A DNA stretch of 37,727 bases, from contig ONRP01000024.1 in the NCBI GenBank assembly GCA_900320245.1, forward strand, positions 1 through 37,727, given 5' to 3'. The notes below the pieces were generated by a model. The model was given only the letters and a program-made list of their open reading frames with translations. It was not told the origin of the DNA and ran no database searches. Within the stretch, counting starts at the first letter, position 1, and each line of letters opens with the position of its first letter. The DNA is from an uncultured Prevotellaceae bacterium (GTDB taxonomy: Bacteria; Bacteroidota; Bacteroidia; Bacteroidales; Muribaculaceae). The position numbers and the translations under genes are program-made. Shown one piece after another: positions 1-7,958 of this stretch.

Positions 1-581
1 ACGTCATACACCCTGACGATGCGCGACTTGGAGGAGTCTCCGCTGGTCTTGAAGGCCGAGTGCTGATAGTCAAATCCATTGTCGATGATGCCGATAATCA
101 CCCCTGTGCCGTCATAGGCCTGGGGCAGTCCGTAATCGGGGCCGTTGAGCACCTCTCCCGCACGGGTCGAGATCAAGGTGCTGTCGGTGCACAGGGTCAC
201 CTGCTTGCTCACCTCGAGCCCGGTGACGCCGTCCAGCCGCGACACCTCGAGCAGACGGTCGACCGGCACCTGGGCCGTGACAAATCCCTCGAATTCGCAA
301 TTGACCAGCACACCCAGCCGCTTGAGGGCGGGCAATACGCGGCTACCGTCGATGTCGATAAAGGCATCAACCATTTCCACGCCGTCGATGACACGCGGAG
401 CGACATAGACCGGGTCGATCATCGACAGCATGCCGTCGCGATGCTCACGCGTCAAGCGCTCGATGTCGCGGCGTTCGTCAAAGAAACGCTGCAACGACAA
501 TGCCGTCTTGTCCTGCAATTGGGCGAATGCCACCACCAGGGTTGACACAGCGACCAACGCCAATACCATGATTTTTCTCAT
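1..581 (-). CDS. Subtilisin-like serine peptidase (S8 family), N-terminal part only
   Basis: Partial gene running off the left edge; about 193 N-terminal residues are visible. The start at 581 gives MRKIMVLALVAVSTLVVAFA, a good signal peptide, so the protein is exported. Residues about 30-150 look like a propeptide-type region. They are followed by YDGTGVIIGIIDNGFDYQH, the subtilase block that carries the catalytic Asp (D in IIDNG). The catalytic His and Ser blocks lie outside the window. A Bacteroidota-type box lies at 609-616. The expected role is a secreted or cell-surface endopeptidase; the substrate cannot be read from this piece. The family call is secure from the Asp block; anything finer is not. 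Confidence 0.85.
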   Translation of the reverse strand, partial: MRKIMVLALVAVSTLVVAFAQLQDKTALSLQRFFDERRDIERLTREHRDGMLSMIDPVYVAPRVIDGVEMVDAFIDIDGSRVLPALKRLGVLVNCEFEGFVTAQVPVDRLLEVSRLDGVTGLEVSKQVTLCTDSTLISTRAGEVLNGPDYGLPQAYDGTGVIIGIIDNGFDYQHSAFKTSGDSSKSRIVRVYD

Positions 582-608
582 TTGTTTCTATACTGTTATT
601 TCAATGCA

Positions 609-616
609 CAAAAGTA
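609..616 (-). promoter_or_regulatory. Bacteroidota -7 box for the S8 peptidase gene
   Basis: On the minus strand this reads TACTTTTG, matching TAnnTTTG, 28 bases before the start codon at 581. No clear TTTG -33 element is seen at the usual spacing. Confidence 0.45.
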
Positions 617-680
617 GTCAATAAATGTTATTTGGCGCACCCCATCTGATGTAAAAAAGCACAGAGGCCTATCGGATAAC

Positions 681-1139
681 CTATTTCCCCAACAGGACAT
701 CAATCAGCAGCGTGATGTCGTCAATCGATATCGACTGGCTACCGTCCATATCGGAGTTGGCAAAGTTGATGGTCACACCCTTACCCAGCAGATAACTGAT
801 CAGCAGTGTCACATCGTCGATGTCGACGTCCTCGTCACCGTCGACATCGCCCCTGTGGACCACGGGCTGCGGCTCCACGACTTCCAACTTGAACGTAAGT
901 CCATCCATGTCGAAGGTAACCTTGTAGTCGCTGCCGTCGCCGACGAAGTAGTAGGAGTAGTCGTTGGCGCGCTTGGCGGTGGTGTATACGGTGCCCGTGG
1001 TGATGGTCGTCGTGGCCGTCGGGCCATAGCGGTAGTTGCCATTGAACGTGGGCCAGTCATTGTTCCACTCCTCGGGGCTGCCATCGGCAAACACGAAGTA
1101 GATCGGGTCGCTGATGGTCAGCGTGTCCACATAGGTACG
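681..1139 (-). pseudogene. C-terminal fragment of the GH53 galactanase with two dockerin-like repeats
   Basis: This is the -1 frame continuation of the GH53 gene. It encodes a beta-rich stretch (TYVDTLTISDPIYFVFADG onward), then two EF-hand-like dockerin repeats: GDVDGDEDVDIDDVTLLISY and, after a short spacer, SDMDGSQSISIDDITLLIDV, ending LLGK at the stop. Dockerin-like tails are frequent on secreted enzymes of gut Bacteroidales even though cohesins are usually absent, so the partner is unknown. The open frame can be extended upstream to 1226, but those residues (MGQCQRAGDGR) are the GH53 coding region read in the wrong frame, so this is not an independent gene. Confidence 0.75.
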
Positions 1140-2278
1140 CTGTCGACAGGCTCCTCGCCGCTGCCGTTGAGAAACGCCGGCATCTCGAACAGGGCGTCCA
1201 TCACCTGCCCGTTGGCATTGTCCCACCAGCCGCAGTTATACCAGTCGGTGGTGACGTGGTTGGTGTAGTTGATGCCGTACTCGTTGGCTTCGGGGAACCA
1301 CCAGTACAGGCCATTGACTGCACTGTGGGTGTTGAGCATCGTGACCAGGTCGGTGGCAAAGGCCTTTTGGCCAGCCTCGGTGGCAGGCCAGATGGACTGC
1401 AGGTCATAACTGGCCCCTGAGGGATAGTAGGCATGGGGATAGCCCGTCTCGACAATCTGGATCTGCTTGCCCGGATAGGTGCTCTCGAGAGTGGTGAGCA
1501 GGCCGTCGAGCACGCTCAGGTCGCCATGCCAGTAGGGATAGTAACTCAAGCCGATGATGTCAAAGTCGGTGGTGTAGTTGCGCAACGTCTGGTAGAAGGC
1601 GGTCACATTGCTCGCGCGGCCCATCTCGGTGTGGACCACAATGCGTGCCTGCGGGCACTTCTCGCGGCAGGCCTGGATGCCCCGCTTGAGGTAGTTGGCA
1701 AAGTTGTCCCACGTGCCGCCGCCGGGATAGTTGCCGCCGCCGGGATAGACATGTCCCGTGGGCCACAGCATGCCGTAGGTGACCTCGTTGCCCACCTGGA
1801 TGAAGTCGGGCGTGGCACCAGCGGCCATCATGGCGGTGAGCACGCGCTCGGTGTAACTGTAGACGCTGTCGCCCAGCGCACTGGGCACAGTCCATGACGC
1901 GGGAGTGGAATGCTGGCCCGGGTCAGTCCAGGTGTCGCTATAGTGGATGTCCAGCAAGAGTTTATAGCCGGCGGCCTTGATGCGCTGGCCCAGAGCCATC
2001 ACATAGGGCAGGTCCTGGCACACGCCCTCGCCCTGATCCTCGGCACCAGCCAGCGACGGGTCGACAAACAGGCGCACGCGCATGGCGTTCAGCCCCTGGT
2101 CTTTGAGATAACCCAGCATATTGGTGATTCTGGCGCCATTCTGGTTATAGTAGATGGCGCCATGTTCCTCGTACTTGGTCAGCAGCGAGATGTCGCCGCC
2201 GACATACTTGGCAGCAGCATAGCAGTTGCCGGCCATAGCCAGCAAACAACAGCATAGAATGAAGTGCAATCGTTTCAT
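1118..2278 (-). CDS. Arabinogalactan endo-beta-1,4-galactanase (GH53), frame broken after the catalytic domain
   Basis: Secreted endo-galactanase that would cleave beta-1,4-galactan side chains of pectin. Residues 1-22 are a signal peptide. The GH53 domain covers about 24-370: it opens with GGDISLLTKYEEHG, has DIHYSDTWTDPGQH at 110-123, the acid/base Glu in GNEV (E165) and the nucleophile in IVETGY (E277). The frame stops at 1118, just after GSGEEPVDS (372-380). The adjacent frame then carries a plausible C-terminal region ending in dockerin-like repeats (681-1139). One missing base near 1139, or a real frameshift mutation, explains this; the intact protein would be about 531 residues. Both catalytic Glu are upstream of the break, so the truncated enzyme might still be active. 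No SusC/SusD genes are adjacent. A -7 box lies at 2322-2329. Confidence 0.9.
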   Translation of the reverse strand: MKRLHFILCCCLLAMAGNCYAAAKYVGGDISLLTKYEEHGAIYYNQNGARITNMLGYLKDQGLNAMRVRLFVDPSLAGAEDQGEGVCQDLPYVMALGQRIKAAGYKLLLDIHYSDTWTDPGQHSTPASWTVPSALGDSVYSYTERVLTAMMAAGATPDFIQVGNEVTYGMLWPTGHVYPGGGNYPGGGTWDNFANYLKRGIQACREKCPQARIVVHTEMGRASNVTAFYQTLRNYTTDFDIIGLSYYPYWHGDLSVLDGLLTTLESTYPGKQIQIVETGYPHAYYPSGASYDLQSIWPATEAGQKAFATDLVTMLNTHSAVNGLYWWFPEANEYGINYTNHVTTDWYNCGWWDNANGQVMDALFEMPAFLNGSGEEPVDSVPMWTR

Positions 2279-2321
2279 GATGGTAGGTCGTTATATCGTG
2301 ATTAAACATTAAAACCGTCTG

Positions 2322-2329
2322 CAAATATA
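2322..2329 (-). promoter_or_regulatory. -7 box upstream of the GH53 gene
   Basis: Minus strand reads TATATTTG, a match to TAnnTTTG, 44 bases upstream of the start codon at 2278. The -33 element is weak. Confidence 0.45.
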
Positions 2330-2427
2330 GTCAAAAATGCCATAAGGACAGCATCTTGAAGCCTTTATTCAACCAATTGGCATCTGTGTCCTGCTGGTCG
2401 GTGCCCTGACGGGCTAACGGCAAGGTA

Positions 2428-3474
2428 TCATGCATGCAGAATCTTGTAAACCAGTTCCTTGAGCAGCGCATACTGGTCCTGACGGGAGCCGATGCCCTTG
2501 CTGCGCGTGTCACACTCGCGCAGGTAGCCGATGATGTTGACGAGCGACCGCATGTTGTACATACGTGTTGCCTCCAGGAACTTGCGGGCCCTGAAAGGGG
2601 TGCCCGTGCCAGTGACAGCCATAATTCCCTCGGGCGACTTGTCGCGGGCCGTGGAGGTGAGCAGCACATTGCTGAAGTAAGAGAACAGCATCGCCAAGCA
2701 CGGCATCGTCGGGTTGTTCTTGGGGTTACGCTCAAAGTAGTCGACGATGCGGAACGCCTTGGCTGCATCGCGGCGCGCCAGGGCGTCCTCGAGTTCGAAG
2801 TTGTTGAAGTCCTTGCTGATGCCGATGTTCTGCTCGATGAGCAAGGGCGAGATGTTCTTGTCGTCGGTAAGCATGGCCAACTTGTCGAGTTCGCTGAACA
2901 GGCGTGCGATGTCGGTGCCGATGTGGTCGGCAAGCATGCTGGTGGCCTTGTTGTCGATGTTGCAGCCCAGCGAGTTGGCATAGTTGACAATGAGCGCCGT
3001 CAAGTCACGTCCCTCACGCACGCGTTTGGAGTCAAAGACGACGCCGTTGCCGGTCGCCTTGAGGGCATCGGTCAAGGGCTTGCTCTTGAGGGCGCCACCC
3101 TTGTGACAGATGACCAGGATGGTCGACGGCAAGGGCTTCTCGACATAGGAGGCAAAGATATCCAAGTCGTTCTTGTGACCCTGCTGCTTGGGGATGAGTT
3201 GTGCCTCGCGAACGACAACCACCTTGTGCTCAGAGAACGCCGGATACTGACAACAGGCGCTGATGACCTCGCGCACGTTGGCCGTGTTGCCGTAGTAGAG
3301 CGACAGGTTGAAGTCACGCTGGTCCTCGGTCAATGCGGTGTCGATGACCATCTGCTGCAGGCGGTCGATGAAGTAGGGTTCCTCGCCTTGCAGAATGTAG
3401 ATATTGCGGAACTTGCCGCCCTTGATTTCTCGGCTCAGCGCCGTGAAGGTGACCGTTTCTCGTTTTACAGCCAT
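2428..3474 (-). CDS. holA: DNA polymerase III subunit delta
   Basis: 348 residues, the usual HolA length. Delta is the wrench of the clamp loader: it opens the beta sliding clamp during DNA replication. The N-terminal part has the typical block RNIYILQGEEPYFIDRLQ (residues 23-40), then the delta AAA+-like fold without a Walker A motif, and a C-terminal helical collar domain. The start at 3474 gives MAVKRETVTFTALSREIKGG, a normal HolA beginning. Upstream is a short repetitive AT-rich spacer, then the M64 gene on the same strand. The HsdR-N gene at 5074 is often close to holA in Bacteroidales (recalled, not checked); here an M64 gene lies between them. Confidence 0.93.
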   Translation of the reverse strand: MAVKRETVTFTALSREIKGGKFRNIYILQGEEPYFIDRLQQMVIDTALTEDQRDFNLSLYYGNTANVREVISACCQYPAFSEHKVVVVREAQLIPKQQGHKNDLDIFASYVEKPLPSTILVICHKGGALKSKPLTDALKATGNGVVFDSKRVREGRDLTALIVNYANSLGCNIDNKATSMLADHIGTDIARLFSELDKLAMLTDDKNISPLLIEQNIGISKDFNNFELEDALARRDAAKAFRIVDYFERNPKNNPTMPCLAMLFSYFSNVLLTSTARDKSPEGIMAVTGTGTPFRARKFLEATRMYNMRSLVNIIGYLRECDTRSKGIGSRQDQYALLKELVYKILHA

Positions 3475-3540
3475 AATTCAGTTTTCAGTTTAATTTCAAA
3501 CAACCTGAACAACTAATAACAACACCATCATTCATTTATT

Positions 3541-3570
3541 ATTGTTGTTTATTGTTGTTTATTGTTGTTT
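3541..3570. repeat. Three perfect tandem copies of ATTGTTGTTT
   Basis: A 10-bp unit occurs three times without mismatch between the M64 stop and the holA start. The last copy and the following GAGTTGTTTGA can pair imperfectly with TCAAACAACCTGAACAAC at about 3496-3513, so the spacer may fold into a hairpin on the holA transcript. Copy number could vary by slippage. Confidence 0.85.
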
Positions 3571-3592
3571 GAGTTGTTTGATAGGATTTCAG

Positions 3593-5005
3593 TTAGTGGG
3601 CGGTGTAGAAGTCGGTGATGCGCCTGATGGCACGCGCACACACGGGGCAGAAGTCCTTGACCTCGTTGACCTTCATGCGGCACTCCTGGGCGGGCCTATA
3701 CACACCCTTGGACTGGTATCCCCCACCCTCGAACACGCCGACACGCTGCGTGGCGGCATCAAGCAGGCGCTGCTCCTTTTCGCTGGTAATCTTGCGATAG
3801 TTAGGCACCTTAGGATCGGGCGGTGTGGGCACGGGAGTGCCCTTGGGGAGCATGTCGGCCCACTTGCTCTGGAAATCGACCAGCGTGGTCAGGTTGGGTT
3901 CCCAAGGCTCGGTGTCGGCGGGATACATCGACTCGTAACCGTCGTCATAGAAGTACTCGTCGCCCAGTCCGGCATAGGCGTGTCCGAACTCATGGACGAG
4001 GACCTGGCTGAAGGTGGGATGGTCGCTGGTGGTGACCATCACCTGGTTGTAGATGCCGCCGCCACCATAGGTGTCGCTGTTGACGAGCACGATGATGTGC
4101 TCAAAGGGGACACCCGACAGCACGTCGTAGAGGCGGTGGATGTCCTGCGTCATCAGGTAGCGGTCGCTGTAGAAGGTGTCGTAGTGGGTGCCCACCGGTG
4201 TACTGCTCCAGCGGCCCAGATGCGGCACGCTGGGCCCGCTGGTGAGCGACTCTGCGGCCACGGCAACGACGTTGAAGCGGTCCTTCAACGAGGTGAACGG
4301 CTCGTGTGCGAACAGGGCATCGACCACACGCTGGCAGTCACCGTAGAACTTGCCCATCTCGGCACGGGTGTAGCCCTCGGCGACGATGGCCAGGTCGATG
4401 CACCCGGTGATGTCAGGCTCTCCGTCGAGCGGGCCCTCGGTGGGCATGTAGTTGCGGCTGCCGGGCTGGTCGGCAGTCTTGCCCTCGGCAGCCAGGGTCT
4501 TACCTTTCCAGATATAATGGTAAGGGACGCCATTGTCACCCAATTGGCGGATGAGGATGTCGGCCGGGTCCACCCTATGCGTGAGACTCGTCACCACTTT
4601 ACCATGGAAGTCGGTGAGCGAGACGGTGACTTCAACAGGCTGTTTGGGCATAGGCACATTGTAACTCGTGGCAAAGGCTTTGCTGACCTTTGTCGCCTCC
4701 TCGGTAGCCAACCACTCCTGGAAGAGCGTCGAGAAGGTGTGGACAAACAGCACCTGGCCCGTGACAGGGTCCTTGAGTTGTATCTGGCCATTGCCAGCCA
4801 GGGGGACATCGGCAAGGCGGCTGCGGCGGCCAGCCCACTGCGGGGTGACGCTCATCTGCTCGAGATAGATCTGCTGGGCGTCGTGGTTGCCGGCAAACAC
4901 ATAGTCGAGGCGCAACGTGCGGCCATCAAAGCAGTCGTCGAACTGCTGGGCCGTGACCGTGAGGGCAGCCAAGGCCAAAACGAGGGTAAAAAGGCAGTTT
5001 TTCAT
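3593..5005 (-). CDS. Secreted M64-family (IgA peptidase-like) zinc metallopeptidase
   Basis: 470 residues from the start at 5005 (MKNCLFTLVLALAALTVTAQ, signal peptide). The open frame extends upstream to 5134, but that part crosses the divergent promoter and the next gene, so I rejected the longer start. The zinc site is HEFGHAYAGLGDEY at 338-351 (H338, E339, H342, D349/E350), the M64 signature. Residues 20-190 are the M64 N-terminal beta-sandwich region. The C-terminal part has Cys residues in ECRMKVNEVKDFCPVCARAI. M64 enzymes include an immunoglobulin A protease, but most members have unknown substrates. It shares a 68-bp divergent promoter region with the nuclease-like gene at 5074. Confidence 0.9.
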   Translation of the reverse strand: MKNCLFTLVLALAALTVTAQQFDDCFDGRTLRLDYVFAGNHDAQQIYLEQMSVTPQWAGRRSRLADVPLAGNGQIQLKDPVTGQVLFVHTFSTLFQEWLATEEATKVSKAFATSYNVPMPKQPVEVTVSLTDFHGKVVTSLTHRVDPADILIRQLGDNGVPYHYIWKGKTLAAEGKTADQPGSRNYMPTEGPLDGEPDITGCIDLAIVAEGYTRAEMGKFYGDCQRVVDALFAHEPFTSLKDRFNVVAVAAESLTSGPSVPHLGRWSSTPVGTHYDTFYSDRYLMTQDIHRLYDVLSGVPFEHIIVLVNSDTYGGGGIYNQVMVTTSDHPTFSQVLVHEFGHAYAGLGDEYFYDDGYESMYPADTEPWEPNLTTLVDFQSKWADMLPKGTPVPTPPDPKVPNYRKITSEKEQRLLDAATQRVGVFEGGGYQSKGVYRPAQECRMKVNEVKDFCPVCARAIRRITDFYTAH

Positions 5006-5022
5006 CGTTAAATCATTATTTC

Positions 5023-5053
5023 TTGCAAAGGTAATATTTTTTTTGTACTTTTG
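5023..5053 (+). promoter_or_regulatory. Promoter of the HsdR-N-like gene
   Basis: TTG at 5023-5025 and TACTTTTG at 5046-5053 are separated by 20 bases, a good Bacteroidota sigma-ABfr arrangement. The start codon follows at 5074. It overlaps the minus-strand box at 5026-5033. Confidence 0.6.
5026..5033 (-). promoter_or_regulatory. -7 box of the M64 peptidase gene
   Basis: Minus strand reads TACCTTTG, an exact TAnnTTTG match, 21 bases before the start at 5005. It lies inside the spacer of the opposing promoter at 5023-5053, so the two polymerases would compete. Confidence 0.6.
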
Positions 5054-5073
5054 CCTTAGAAAATGCAACCGAT

Positions 5074-5526
5074 ATGGTGGAGTTGAATTTACCTGAATAT
5101 GAATACAAGGTGAAGAAGCGGGAAGACGGCTCATGGGCCATCTGGGACCGGCTGCGTGAACGCTGGGTATCGCTGACTCCAGAGGAATGGGTGAGGCAGC
5201 ACTTCGTGGAGTGGCTGATCACCGACAGACAGTTCCCCGCGGCGCTGATGGGCAACGAGGTGTCGCTCACGCAGAACGGCATCGCCCGCCGCTGCGACAC
5301 CGTTGTGGGCGACCGCACCGGCAAGCCGCTTGTGATTGTCGAGTACAAGGCCCCGACGGTCAAGGTCACGCAGAAGACCTTTGACCAGATTGTGCGTTAC
5401 AACATGGTGTTGCATGCCCGCTACCTCATCGTGAGCAACGGCCTGGAGCACTATTGTTGCCGGATGGACTACGAGACGGACAGTTACCGTTTTCTTGAAA
5501 GCATACCCTGCTATGCCGACCTCTAG
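5074..5526 (+). CDS. Stand-alone HsdR N-terminal (type I restriction R-subunit N-domain) nuclease-like protein
   Basis: 150 residues that match only the N-terminal nuclease domain of type I restriction R subunits; no helicase part and no hsdM/hsdS are nearby. The PD-(D/E)xK pattern is visible: D75 in RRCDTVV, then E90 and K92 in VIVEYKAP, followed by Q100 and the helix KTFDQIVRYN. The catalytic set therefore looks intact. Single-domain proteins of this type are widespread in Bacteroidales, often near holA, which suggests a housekeeping DNA role rather than restriction; that is inference. The start at 5074 is the first ATG after a good promoter. Confidence 0.8.
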   Translation: MVELNLPEYEYKVKKREDGSWAIWDRLRERWVSLTPEEWVRQHFVEWLITDRQFPAALMGNEVSLTQNGIARRCDTVVGDRTGKPLVIVEYKAPTVKVTQKTFDQIVRYNMVLHARYLIVSNGLEHYCCRMDYETDSYRFLESIPCYADL

Positions 5527-5611
5527 GGCCATAAACGATGGGTGGCGCAAACCTAAGGAATGATTCCCTCAAAGAACAACCTATTAATATAACGATTATA
5601 ACCATAGAACT

Positions 5612-6307
5612 ATGAAAAGAGTGATTACAATGATGGCCTGTGTGCTGGCGCTGACGGCGGCAGTTGAAGGCAAGACGCCTCAAAAGTGCACGCTGGCCGA
5701 AATCAATTCAAAATGGATGGACAAGACCATCACGGTGAAGAATGCAGGGGATGCACCCAATGTGATGCAACTGCTCAAAGCCTTTCAGGCCGTGTGGCCG
5801 ACCCAGGCAGGCGAAGCGTTGATTGCCGAGGCCGGCGACAGGCTTTTTGTCTCCAACGACGTGACCGAGTGCGATGACTGCTCCGGCTGTGTGCTGGTTG
5901 ACTGCGAGGACTTTTTCATCGCACAGTACAATGACGGAGAACCCGATTCACAACGCTTGGATGCCCGCAGTTTTCCACGAGACGAAGGCCATGTGCTCTT
6001 CGCCATCTGCCTGTATGAAGGATATGACAGCCAGATGCCTGTGTGCTGCTACTATGACTATGACCCGTCGACACGGACGATGACGCCCGAGCAGCCGCCT
6101 TACAGCACGATACACCGCCGATGGCCCGACTCGCAAATCTATTGCCACCTGGGCATGTACTATGACCAGACGGTGATTGTGGAGGAGTCGACACCCGAGG
6201 GCGAGTACTGGTATCACCATTACGTCTATGACGGGCAGACTCACATCTATAACCACTCGGGCAAAGATTTCTATGACATAGAGTTAGAAGAAGAGGAAGA
6301 AGAATGA
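5612..6307 (+). CDS. Secreted acidic protein of unknown function (first of a four-gene secreted cluster)
   Basis: 231 residues, not recognised. Residues 1-20 (MKRVITMMACVLALTAAVEG) form a signal peptide. The mature part has a Cys-rich patch (ECDDCSGCVLVDCEDFF, about 90-106) and a CCYYDYD segment. It is rich in Tyr and acidic residues and ends in EEEEEE. Its first 20 codons and the bases just before the start are nearly copied in the gene at 7959, while the rest is unrelated. The following 232-base spacer contains tandem and palindromic repeats, so this gene may end its own transcript. An envelope or extracellular place is likely from the signal peptide; the function is unknown. Confidence 0.7.
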   Translation: MKRVITMMACVLALTAAVEGKTPQKCTLAEINSKWMDKTITVKNAGDAPNVMQLLKAFQAVWPTQAGEALIAEAGDRLFVSNDVTECDDCSGCVLVDCEDFFIAQYNDGEPDSQRLDARSFPRDEGHVLFAICLYEGYDSQMPVCCYYDYDPSTRTMTPEQPPYSTIHRRWPDSQIYCHLGMYYDQTVIVEESTPEGEYWYHHYVYDGQTHIYNHSGKDFYDIELEEEEEE

Positions 6308-6352
6308 TGGGCCCGCAAAGGCTTCACGCCCTGCAACAGAACCACGCAACAG

Positions 6353-6382
6353 TTGACCGTGCTACATTTGACCGTGCTACAT
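6353..6382. repeat. Tandem duplication of TTGACCGTGCTACAT
   Basis: Two perfect adjacent 15-bp copies (6353-6367 and 6368-6382), directly followed by the palindromic element at 6384. Confidence 0.85.
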
Positions 6383-6383
6383 A

Positions 6384-6482
6384 TAACCGCCCTGCGGGCG
6401 GGATATTAAACAAATTTTTTTTAAAATATAATGTCTCAATTTTAATACAAAATTTGTTTTGATTTTTCGGCCGTTAGGCCGA
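6384..6482. repeat. Compound palindromic intergenic element (GC-rich motif, AT-rich stem, GC hairpin)
   Basis: Three parts. TAACCGCCCTGCGGGCGGGA at 6384-6403 also occurs on the opposite strand at about 26155-26173. AAACAAATTTT (6408-6418) pairs with AAAATTTGTTT (6449-6459). TCGGCC-gtta-GGCCGA at 6467-6482 is a perfect hairpin. The region separates two secreted-protein genes and could act as a terminator or mRNA-stabilising structure. The copy at 26 kb suggests a dispersed family. Confidence 0.65.
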
Positions 6483-6539
6483 TTAAAACAGATGGGCCAA
6501 TTGCCGTATCATTAACTAACAAACAAAAAATATATATCT

Positions 6540-7943
6540 ATGTATAAGTACCAAAGATTGCTGACGTTGCTGGCTATCGGTGTGATCACGCTGACGGCCG
6601 GCGCCAAGTCGAGCGACAACCACGACCTGCCCCCGATGTTCCTGAATTACACGAGCAATGGATTGATGCAGATGGTGTACTGGATTGACTATGACGAACC
6701 CGACGACGACGACGGCAACCACGCGTCGTGGGTGCTGCAGCAACGGGTGCGCAACAACCTGTCGAAATACACCAATCTGGTGGGAAACGATAAAACCGTG
6801 CTGGGCGTGAAATATGTCGACGAGGAACTCCTGGACCCCGACGGCGAGCCGCTTAGCGCGGGCGAACTGCATGGCAGGCTGGACATTCCCTCGCCGGGTG
6901 CCCGGTTTGCGTTCCAGGGTCCCGACCCCGACGACGATGAGTCGGTAGGCATGGTGGTGGTCACCGACCAATACCTCAAGAGCCACAAGCCCATGGAGAT
7001 GATACCGGCCTCGCTGGAGGAAGAAGTGCCCCTGCCGCCAGCCGTTGTCAAGCAGACGGAGAAAAAATACGGCATGACGGCCGGACGGTCGGTGATGGTG
7101 TGCACCGTCGGCAACCGCTACACCTATGGCATCATCCAGTTTGAGGGCGAATACACGGGTCCCGACTACACCCACGACCCGTACACCAAGAAGGCGCTGG
7201 CACTGGAGGTTGTCACCGACGGCGACAAGGTCTATTCCTATCCCGTGATCGGGTGGCTCTACGATGGCGGCCCCACCTGGAACGCCGATGACGACGGGGA
7301 ATATTGCACCAGCAACATCGCAGCGGCATTTGAGGGTCCGCAAGGCCCCGAATTGTGCTTCGTCCGCTGGGCTCCCGAAAGTGCTACCATGGGCATGCTG
7401 CGCATCAGCGACGACGAACTCGTGCGCGAGACCTACGCAAGATACATATCGCTGATTGACGAGGAGGTGCCGATGTGGAAAACCGACATTGCTGAGATGA
7501 AACGCCAATATGTCGCCGAGGACCCGGGCGAGAACAAGCATGTGGAACTGACCAAGTGGACCTATGTCTATATCGACGACGACGGGCCCCAAATCTGGAT
7601 CAGTGACGAGGAGGAAGAGAACGGCGCGTTCTTCACCCGAGATGACGGGGGACTCCATCTGATCACGACAGTGCGTGCCGGACTGAAACCCTCATTCCAC
7701 CAGGATGCCAGAGGGAACTACCTGATGCTTCAAGGCCACTCCGGAGGACCGTCCTACTACTACGAGGTCTTCAAGTTGAGCGGAAACCGTGTCGTGGAGA
7801 AGTACGTCGAAATCGATGTGTATGCCGAAATCGAAAGTTGCTACCTGAACGGGGAGGAAATCAGCGCTAAACAGGGCGAAGCCTATATGGAAGCCCTTCC
7901 CGAGGCCGAGGAGCGTTATATCGATTGGCAGAGTATTAACTGA
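6540..7943 (+). CDS. Large secreted acidic protein of unknown function
   Basis: 467 residues, not recognised. Residues 1-22 (MYKYQRLLTLLAIGVITLTA) are a signal peptide. The mature chain is strongly acidic with Asp runs (YDEPDDDDGNHAS, GPDPDDDESVG, YIDDDGPQIWISDEEEE) and many Trp/Tyr. Three short segments have beta-propeller-like character (TYGIIQFEGEYTGPDY, YSYPVIGWLYDGGPTWN, LITTVRAGLKPSFHQDARGNY), but no repeat unit is clear. No catalytic motif is seen. It is followed after 15 bases by the gene at 7959, so the two are probably co-transcribed. A calcium-binding or surface role is possible from the Asp content, but that is speculation. Confidence 0.65.
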   Translation: MYKYQRLLTLLAIGVITLTAGAKSSDNHDLPPMFLNYTSNGLMQMVYWIDYDEPDDDDGNHASWVLQQRVRNNLSKYTNLVGNDKTVLGVKYVDEELLDPDGEPLSAGELHGRLDIPSPGARFAFQGPDPDDDESVGMVVVTDQYLKSHKPMEMIPASLEEEVPLPPAVVKQTEKKYGMTAGRSVMVCTVGNRYTYGIIQFEGEYTGPDYTHDPYTKKALALEVVTDGDKVYSYPVIGWLYDGGPTWNADDDGEYCTSNIAAAFEGPQGPELCFVRWAPESATMGMLRISDDELVRETYARYISLIDEEVPMWKTDIAEMKRQYVAEDPGENKHVELTKWTYVYIDDDGPQIWISDEEEENGAFFTRDDGGLHLITTVRAGLKPSFHQDARGNYLMLQGHSGGPSYYYEVFKLSGNRVVEKYVEIDVYAEIESCYLNGEEISAKQGEAYMEALPEAEERYIDWQSIN

Positions 7944-7958
7944 TAAAACAATAGAACG

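Noticed and set aside
5006-5134. 43-codon N-terminal extension of the M64 peptidase
   Set aside because: It crosses the divergent promoter and the start of the opposite gene, and the signal peptide begins at 5005.
5074-5526. Type I restriction-modification locus
   Set aside because: Only an HsdR N-domain is present; there is no helicase part and no hsdM or hsdS nearby.
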